From Candidatus Altimarinota bacterium (GTDB lineage Bacteria > Patescibacteriota > Gracilibacteria > Absconditabacterales > Absconditicoccaceae): a stretch of 13,696 bases of DNA. The position numbers were made by a program, and so were the translations under genes. Numbering within the stretch: position 1 is the stretch's first letter; each line of letters opens with the position of its first letter. The stretch spans positions 1-13,696 of the forward strand of contig JAMOTU010000007.1 of NCBI GenBank assembly GCA_027062165.1, in the 5' to 3' direction. Below are positions 8,424 through 13,696 of the stretch, piece after piece. The notes below the pieces were generated by a model. It worked only from the letters and a program-made list of their open reading frames with translations, was not told the DNA's origin and searched no databases.

Positions 8424-9504
8424 TTAAAATCTTTTCTATAATTATATCATCAGCTTTTACATTGTCTATTTTAGCATCATAAGACAAAATAACTCTATGT
8501 CTTAATACATTTAATAAAACTTGAAAAATATCTGATAATTCTACATAATCTCTTCATTTCAAAAAAGCAACAGCTTTTGAAGCAATCATCAATCCAATAC
8601 TTCATCTCGGACTAGCTCAATAAACAATTCTAGGATCGAATTTTCTAGTCTCTTCTATAATTTTGACAATAAAATCTTTTAATTTATCAGACAAATACAC
8701 TTTTTCTACATCAGTTTGTACTTTTAAAATTTCTTCTTTAGTTAACACTCTTTCTAAATCTATATTTTTCTCATTTTCTATTACCTCTAAAATCTTTTTC
8801 TCTTCTTCAGATTTTGGATAATCTACAATTACTTTAAATAAAAATCTATCTATTTGTGCTTCTGGCAAAGGATAAGTTCATTCTTGTTCTATAGGATTTT
8901 GTGTTGCTAACACAAAAAAAGGATTTGGTAAAGTAAAATCTTTTCATCCGATACTTACTTTTTTTTCTTGCATTCATTCTAACAAAGCGGATTGTACTTT
9001 AGGTGTAGTTCTATTTATTTCATCAGCTAAAAGAATATTAGTAAATATAGGTCATAATTTTATTTCAAAATCATTTATTTTTTGGTTATATATTTGAGTT
9101 CAAATGATATCGGCAGGCAACATATCAGGAGTAAATTGAATTCTTTTAAAATCTAAATCTATCACTTTAGCCAAAGTCTCGATAGTTTTTGTTTTTGCTA
9201 AACCAGGTACTCACTCAACTAGTAAATGTCAATTACTCAATAATGTAACTAATATGCTATTTATTAAATTATCTAATCATATTATCTTTTTATGAATTTC
9301 TGATTTTATTTTTTTAAATTCTTCAACTTTTATATCTAAATTATCTAATCAGTTTTTAATAAGATTTAAATATTCATTGTTATCCTTTTTAACTTCAAAT
9401 TTAACATTTATATTTTCTTTTTCATCTTCTGAACTCGAAAGAATAAAATAAGCAATAGTAAGAAAAACAATTGTTAACAATAAAGACAATAAAAATATCA
9501 TCAT
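8413..9504 (-). CDS. MoxR-family AAA+ ATPase with N-terminal membrane anchor
   Basis: The 363-residue protein opens with a hydrophobic helix (about residues 2-22, [15 protein letters not shown]...) and a charged linker of about 45 residues. The AAA_3 ATPase core has Walker A GVPGLAKT at 98-105, Walker B LLADEINR at 158-165, the [17 protein letters not shown] helix, the sensor segment [20 protein letters not shown], and DRFLFK. It ends in the usual AAA lid with [15 protein letters not shown]. MoxR ATPases act as chaperones that mature or insert metal cofactors in, or remodel, partner proteins, often with a VWA or DUF58 protein. Most are soluble, so the TM anchor is unusual. No VWA gene is visible here. 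Two adjacent ATGs (9504 and 9501) are both possible starts; I take the first. Confidence 0.9.
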
Positions 9505-9516
9505 TTTATCTATTCG

Positions 9517-9813
9517 TTAAAAGCTAAATAAAGAATCTATTTTTTTATTTATATATTGTTTAATATTATTTTTAATCTCTTCTTTTATTTTCTCTTTTTC
9601 CTGATTAATCTGAGTAGTTATTTGATTAGTAGTATTTTTAATCATTTGTTTAGAATAAGTTTTTCATTTCTCTAATTCAGACTTTATTATATTATGAACT
9701 TCCTCAGGTAATTTTTCTAATCAAAAATTAACTGTTATATTAAAAGCAAAATATCATCATATTATTAATCAAATAATCACTCATAAAATCATTCCTAAGA
9801 TAAATCCTTTCAT
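9517..9813 (-). CDS. Small membrane-anchored helical protein, unknown
   Basis: The 98-residue product has a glycine-rich hydrophobic helix at about residues 3-25 with a GxxxG-like pattern (GMILGVIIGLIIGG). Four of these glycines are TGA. A long polar helix full of Lys, Glu, Gln and Asn follows and looks like a coiled coil (residues about 33-98). I recognise no family. It sits between ftsW/rodA, whose last 19 bases overlap its start, and the anchored MoxR gene 12 bases downstream. It could assist either as a small scaffold or regulator. The ATG at 9813 is the only reasonable start, since the helix begins at residue 3. Function is inference from position and shape only. Confidence 0.75.
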
Positions 9814-10913
9814 GACTTTTGACTAATTAAATAAAGTTTATATAAAAGCACCAATTCAACAATATTAATTATTAAAGAAGTACCTCCATAACTTATAAAC
9901 GGCAATGTAATTCCTGTTATAGGTAAAAGTTTAATATTAACTCAAATATTAACAAAAGCTTGTATAAAAATCAAGGATATTATTCAAATACCTAACAATT
10001 TATAATATTCATCATAAATATTTTTAATAGCTTTTAAAGAAAAATATACTAAACTAAAATATAAAAACAATAATATTAAATTTCAAATAAATCATATTTC
10101 TTCAGAAAAAGCTGCAAATATAAAATCAGAATATGCTTCAGGAATATATCAAAATTTTTGCAATCATTTTCAATATCCATTTCCAAATAATCATCAAGCT
10201 CATACCGCTATAAGAGCCTGTTTTGTCTGCCATCATATTCATCTTCAACTAACATCAATATCAGGATTAATGAAAAAATCTATTCTTTTTCTTATATAAG
10301 AAAATTGCATTCATATTGTTAATCCTAATATTAATCAAATTACTAAAAAAGTTACTACATATTTAAATTTTCAACCTGCGTATCGATACATAATCAATGA
10401 AACAGGTCATAATATTAACAAAGTTCATAAATCTGGTATTTTCAGAAATATTAAAAAAAATATACTTATTACAAAAATAAACTGAAAAAATCACTCTGGA
10501 GTTTTCAACAATTTCTTTTTTTTTAAAAGCCATCATGCTAGAAATATCACAAAAGCTAGTTTAAAAATTTCTGCTGGTTGTAAAGTTGAAAATCAAGGAA
10601 GAGGTATTTTTATCCATCCAGCAGCACCTTTTAATTTTAATCATAAAGGAGTAAAAACTAATAGCTGTAATATCAAAGCTCATATAAATATTTTATTTTT
10701 ATATTTCTTTATAAATTCTAAAGGTATTTTGTAAACAATTAATCATATTAAAATTCAAATAATAAGATATTTAATATGTCTCAAAAAATAAAAATAATTT
10801 GATGGATCTCAAAATTTACTTAAAGTTAACTGAAAAGAAGAAAATATACTTACTGAATATATAGCTGCTATTCAAAACAATATTAAAAGACATCCAATAA
10901 TAAGCACAGGCAT
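9795..10913 (-). CDS. SEDS family peptidoglycan polymerase FtsW/RodA
   Basis: The 372-residue integral membrane protein has about ten hydrophobic helices. SEDS motifs are clear: GAAGWIKIPLPGFSTLQPAE at about 96-115, a QTKQALIAVGAGGLFGNGYG segment at about 229-248, then GYIPEAYSDFIFAAFSEEIG with Asp263 at the catalytic position of the large loop, and INVGVNIKLLPITG-like ending (residues about 322-334) before TLPFISYGGTSL. SEDS proteins polymerise glycan strands from lipid II with a class B penicillin-binding protein. FtsW acts in division, RodA in elongation; I cannot choose between them here. An in-frame TAA 12 bases upstream fixes the start at 10913. Many glycines are TGA. It is the first gene of the long leftward operon, with a candidate promoter about 75-100 bases upstream. 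Confidence 0.95.
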
Positions 10914-10984
10914 TTCAAAATTATCTTAATTTACTTCTAAAAATGAATTAAATTTTTATAAGAATAAATACATAAAATTCAAAC

Positions 10985-11014
10985 TATAAAACCAATTTAT
11001 TATCAATTTGTCAA
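10985..11014 (-). promoter_or_regulatory. Candidate promoter of the long leftward operon
   Basis: A consensus -35 box TTGACA is at 11014-11009 on the minus strand. A weaker -10 follows: TTTTAT at 10991-10986 (17-base spacing) or TTTATA at 10990-10985 (18-base spacing). Transcription would start near 10978, about 65 bases before the ftsW/rodA ATG. It is the only full TTGACA near the start of the eight-gene run. Confidence 0.4.
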
Positions 11015-11094
11015 TATACAAATATTATACATTTCAATATAGTGATAAATATAAGTTAGCAAAAAATTATTTTTATATATTGAAAAAAAATAAT

Positions 11095-11121
11095 TTAAGA
11101 TTATTTTAATGAGCGTATAAT
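11095..11121 (+). promoter_or_regulatory. Candidate promoter of the structured RNA
   Basis: A perfect TATAAT is at 11116-11121. The -35 side is weak: TTAAGA at 11095-11100, spacing 15, is the best nearby match. Predicted start is near 11128, which would place the copy of CCTGTTATATACAGG at the very 5' end of the RNA. Confidence 0.45.
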
Positions 11122-11126
11122 AATAT

Positions 11127-11141
11127 CCTGTTATATACAGG
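11127..11141 (+). repeat. Direct repeat copy 1, CCTGTTATATACAGG
   Basis: This 15-base sequence is repeated exactly at 11292-11306. It is itself a hairpin (CCTGT/ACAGG around TATAT). Copy 1 sits at or just after the predicted transcription start. Confidence 0.9.
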
Positions 11142-11288
11142 ATATTGTTGAGTCCGGCCACCAGGTTGGGACCAACAAACCAACTGGGGGAGCCAGGGTT
11201 AAATTATAGTAATATCACCATTTGGATAAGATGAATTTTATTTTATCTAAATGGTGGTATTCCACAGGCCCTGGCTCCCCCATAGCCA

Positions 11289-11320
11289 GGGCCTGTTATA
11301 TACAGGTCCTTTTCTTTTAT
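11289..11320 (+). terminator. Intrinsic terminator of the structured RNA
   Basis: The stem GGGCCTGT (11289-11296) pairs with ACAGGTCC (11302-11309), with one G-U, around the loop TATAT. It is followed directly by TTTTCTTTTATTTT. This is a textbook rho-independent terminator on the plus strand. Its 5' arm is also part of the 3' arm of stem D, so D and E cannot coexist. Confidence 0.75.
11292..11306 (+). repeat. Direct repeat copy 2, CCTGTTATATACAGG
   Basis: This is an exact second copy of 11127-11141, here forming the core of terminator E. The two copies enclose the central part of the structured RNA symmetrically. Confidence 0.9.
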
Positions 11321-11321
11321 T

Positions 11322-11349
11322 TTGAAAAAAAATTAAAAATAGTTAATAT
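11322..11349 (+). promoter_or_regulatory. Candidate promoter of tyrS
   Basis: TTGAAA (11322-11327) and TAATAT (11344-11349) are 16 bases apart, giving a start near 11356 and a leader of about 32 bases. If this is used, tyrS does not depend on readthrough from the RNA upstream. A small inverted repeat GTTAA-TAT-TTAAC (11342-11354) overlaps the -10. Confidence 0.3.
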
Positions 11350-11387
11350 TTAACATATTAATTTAGCTTGATAAATAAAATAAAACA

Positions 11388-12686
11388 ATGACACAAAAGT
11401 TATCTCTTAAAGAAGAACTTCAAAAACGTGGATTAATATACCAATATACAGATGAAAAACTTTTTGAAGAGTACGATAAATGAGGAAAAGTTTTATATTT
11501 GTGAGTAGATCCTACTGCGGATAGCTTACAATTATGAAATTTAGTACCTATAATGGCAGCAGTTAACTTTATGAAAAGAGGCAATAAATTAATATTAATC
11601 TTATGAGGTGCTACTGGTATGATAGGAGATCCTTCGTGAAAAGACAAAGAAAGACAACTTAAATCTATAGAAGAAATCAAAAAAAATTGAGAGAAAATAT
11701 ATAGACAACTTGTAGACATTTTAGACAGGTTATCAAAATTTTCAGGTATAAAACTAGAATCTGAAGTTGTAAATAATTATGATTTTTATAAAAATATGTC
11801 TATTTTAGAATTTTTAAGAGATGTTGGTAAATATATTACAGTCAATCAAATGATAGCAAAAGAATCTGTTAAAAGGAGATTACAAGATCCTGAAAGATGA
11901 ATTTCTTATACAGAATTCTCTTATATGCTTTTACAATGATATGATTTTCTAAAACTATACGAAGACAAAAATGTTCAACTTCAAATTTGATGATCAGATC
12001 AATGGTGAAATATTGTAACAGGAATAGAATTAATTAGAAAAAAATTAGGAAAAGACAACGCGTGGTGATTTACAGTACCTTTATTAACTACTTCTGATGG
12101 TAAAAAATTCGGTAAATCAGAAGGAAATGCAATATGGATAGATCCAAACAAAAACAGTCCTTATTTTGTATATCAATATTTCATTAATACCACTGATGAA
12201 GATGTAGAAAAATTCCTTAAAATATTAACTTTGCTTGATTTAGAAGAAATAAATAAAATAGTTGAGAAACATTTTGAAAAACCAGAAAAAAGATTCGGAC
12301 AAAAAAAATTAGCATATGAAATAGTAAAATTTTTATTCGGAGAAGATGAAGCAGAAATTGCAAAAAATATTTCCGAATTATTATTCTGAAAAGAAAACAA
12401 ACTAGAAATTTTATCTAAGTTTAACAATCAATGACTTGAAAGATTATTTAATGAAATTTGAGGTATAAAAAATATCAAACTTCCAATTTCTATCTTAGAT
12501 ATTTTAGTAGAATCTTGACTAGCTAAATCAAAATCGGAAGCTAGAAAATTAATAAAACAATGATGAATATATCTTAATGAAAAACTAATTAATGATATAA
12601 ATTATCAAATTACAGATAAAGATTTTATCAAAAACATAGCTTTATTAAGAAAATGAAAAAAATCATATAAATTACTAATAAAATAA
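11388..12686 (+). CDS. tyrS: Tyrosyl-tRNA synthetase
   Basis: The 432-residue product is full length for a bacterial TyrRS with a C-terminal S4 domain. It is a class I synthetase that charges tRNA-Tyr. Visible landmarks: LYLGVDPTADSLQLGNLVP at about 36-54 (HIGH region), ILGGATGMIGDPSGK at 71-85, ISYTEFSYMLLQGYDF at 172-187 (tyrosine pocket), QIGGSDQWGNIVTGIELI at 199-216, KKFGKSEGNAIWID at 239-252 (KMSKS equivalent), and an S4 RNA-binding domain from about 366 (ISILDILVESGLAKSKSEAR...). The HIGH motif reads QLGN: the first His is Gln48 and the second Asn51. Many motif glycines are TGA. No Shine-Dalgarno is evident before the ATG. Its stop is 2 bases from the stop of the convergent ttuA. Confidence 0.96.
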
Positions 12687-12688
12687 TT

Positions 12689-13666
12689 TTAGTTATTAAA
12701 AAGTAGTCTACATACTCTACAAATACCTGAATGACTTGCGGTAGGATAACCACAAATTTTACACTCTTTCATAAGTTCAGATTTTTTTATTTTAGCTAAA
12801 TCATAACCATCTTCTTTTAAATTTTTTCTTAAAAACTCCATAAATTTTCTAGCATAATCAAACTTTTCTGAAAGTTTTTCTACAAATTCTTGTACAATTA
12901 AATGAGTATTTCATTGACTTTTTCTAGCCAAAACATCTTTTAAAGGGCAAGCGTTATCAGAAGATACATATTTTATATCTTTCAATTTACAATACCATAC
13001 ATTGTCTTCCTCTTCTATCCAAAATTGAGGTCTAATTTTTGAAACCAACTTTAAATCTCTATCTCCTGGTAAAACGTACAATATGTTTTTATAAATATCT
13101 TCATATTTAGTAGCTATTATATTCTGTTTAATAAATATAACATTATCAGTGAGATTATGACCTGTAGCTATATAATCAAATCAATTTTCAAAAGCAAATT
13201 TATTTAAAAAATATCTTTTTAAAGTACCACAAATAGAACACGCTTTCCCACCATTTTCAAAAACAATATCAGGAAGCGACTTACCTGCAATATTTTGTAA
13301 ATTTAAAATATTTAATTTTACTCAGAGTTTACCAGTTAAATTTTCTACAGCTTCCAAAGCTTTTGATACAAACTCTACAAATTGATTTTTAACTTGATTA
13401 TCTCATCTGGTTTCAGCTAGTTTTATAAAAACAGCTTCCAGTTCATATCAATATTGAGATTTTAAATCTACTAAAACATCTAATAAAGCCTGTGAATCTT
13501 TTCCTCAAGAAGTAGCAACCAATATTTTTTTTCAATTTAATCTTACTTTATTTAAAACTCTTTTAATCCTTTTTTTATAATAAGCAAAAAAATGTTCCTC
13601 ACAATACCAAAATCAGTGTTTTTTTATAACTGCTTTTTTTCTACAATGTCTACATCTAGGCATCAT
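12689..13666 (-). CDS. ttuA: TtuA/Ncs6-type tRNA 2-thiolation enzyme
   Basis: The 325-residue product matches the TtuA architecture throughout. An N-terminal zinc finger uses Cys5, Cys8, Cys22 and His25. The PP-loop is SGGKDS at 53-58. The catalytic CSICG motif (Cys143, Cys146) plus Cys240 are the three ligands expected for the [4Fe-4S] cluster. ATGHNLTDN is at 167-175. A C-terminal zinc finger uses Cys302, 305, 316 and 319. These enzymes adenylate and thiolate a tRNA uridine (position 54 in thermophiles; position 34 in Ncs6/Ctu1 of eukaryotes and archaea), taking sulfur from a ubiquitin-like thiocarboxylate carrier. The target here is not determined. Two ATGs (13666, 13663) follow AAGGA; an in-frame TAA just upstream excludes a longer form. 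Confidence 0.92.
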
Positions 13667-13694
13667 TCCTTACTTTACATTCTAAACACCTATC
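13656..13694 (-). CDS. C-terminal end of an upstream gene, unidentified
   Basis: The minus-strand frame ending in TAG at 13658-13656 is open to the window edge. It gives only DRCLECKVRNDA, a CxxC pair close to the C-terminus. It overlaps the ttuA start by 11 bases, matching the overlap habit of this genome. It is too short to identify, and chance openness cannot be excluded over 12 codons. Confidence 0.3.
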   Translation of the reverse strand, partial: DRCLECKVRNDA

Positions 13695-13696
13695 AA

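Larger units (their letters stand above)
11122..11320 (+). ncRNA. Structured RNA, unknown family, ending in a terminator
   Basis: This is by far the most GC-rich and most strongly base-paired stretch of the window. Elements in order: hairpin A, AATATCCTG (11122-11130) with CAGGATATT (11138-11146); hairpin B, TTGTTG-A-GTCC (11145-11155) with GGACCAACAA (11169-11178), 10 pairs with one bulged A; stem C, GGGGGAGCCAGGG (11186-11198) with CCCTGGCTCCCCC (11269-11281), 13 perfect pairs; inside C, an apical hairpin 11211-11229 with 11243-11261, 19 pairs including two G-U. A competing stem D pairs 11265-11276 with 11284-11295 (12 perfect pairs). Terminator E is at 11289-11309. It could be an independent small RNA, or an attenuator leader of tyrS 68 bases downstream. 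It shows no T-box, 6S or RNase P consensus. It lies on the plus strand if the T-tract orientation is trusted. Confidence 0.8.

Noticed and set aside
671-10913. Numerous apparent nonsense codons suggesting a run of pseudogenes.
   Set aside because: All are TGA at glycine positions and frames are otherwise intact to TAA or TAG, so recoding explains them.
11147-11200. Start of an RNase P RNA, because of AGTCCGG.
   Set aside because: The flanking GAGGAAAGTCC and distal ACAGAA elements are missing, and the transcript to the terminator is too short.
11122-11320. T-box leader for tyrS.
   Set aside because: No AGGGTGGNACCGCG T-box sequence is present. The similar-looking ATGGTGGTATTCC at 11251-11263 is mostly paired in the apical hairpin.
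11420-11719. Open frame on the minus strand opposite tyrS, and a similar one at 12173-12427.
   Set aside because: Both lie antisense inside the well-supported tyrS gene and have low-complexity Ser/Phe/Ile-rich products with no motifs.
1-13696. CRISPR arrays, tRNA genes, insertion sequences.
   Set aside because: No spaced direct repeats, no cloverleaf with a TTCGA-like T loop, and no transposase motifs were seen on either strand by eye.

Overview
The window is very AT-rich bacterial DNA that reads correctly only if TGA is a sense codon for glycine (translation table 25). With TGA as a stop, nearly every gene breaks into short pieces. With TGA as Gly, sixteen full or nearly full genes appear, and the TGA codons fall on glycines that are invariant in their families: Walker A loops, the Nudix box, the RlmH GGPYG loop, the TyrRS GGSDQWGN motif and the PP-loop SGGKDS. 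TAA and TAG are the only stops used. This code is known from Candidatus Gracilibacteria (BD1-5) and Candidatus Absconditabacteria (SR1). I cannot tell which from this window. Strong Shine-Dalgarno sites are mostly absent.

Layout. (1) 1-2668, minus strand: an operon-like run transcribed leftward, with a two-helix membrane protein, an RluA-type pseudouridine synthase, a short SufB-like Fe-S scaffold protein, CutA, and an unrecognised helical protein leaving the window. (2) 2669-2991: an AT-rich divergent intergenic region with weak promoters. (3) 2992-4799, plus strand: a GT4 glycosyltransferase N-terminal half, RlmH and ComF. (4) 4796-10913, minus strand: eight tightly packed or overlapping genes. 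In transcription order they are a FtsW/RodA SEDS protein, a small membrane-anchored helical protein, a membrane-anchored MoxR AAA+ ATPase, a Nudix hydrolase, a GalU-type UTP-glucose-1-phosphate uridylyltransferase, the Mg-chelatase-like ATPase ComM/YifB, TsaE, and a nucleoside 2-deoxyribosyltransferase-like protein. (5) 10914-11387: a divergent intergenic region containing a compact, unusually GC-rich structured RNA of about 190 nt that ends in a canonical intrinsic terminator. (6) 11388-12686, plus strand: tyrS. (7) 12689-13666, minus strand: a TtuA/Ncs6-type tRNA thiolase, preceded by the last codons of another gene.

Functional themes are translation and RNA modification (RluA, RlmH, TsaE, TtuA, TyrS), Fe-S and sulfur chemistry (the SufB-like protein and the Fe-S-dependent TtuA), cell envelope (SEDS, GalU, GT4 half), and DNA uptake (ComF, ComM).

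The most unusual element is the RNA at about 11122-11320. It has a 13-bp GC stem capped by a roughly 20-bp AT hairpin. It also has a mutually exclusive 12-bp stem that would disrupt both the GC stem and the terminator, and the same 15-base hairpin sequence at its 5' and 3' ends. It matches no RNA family that I recognise.
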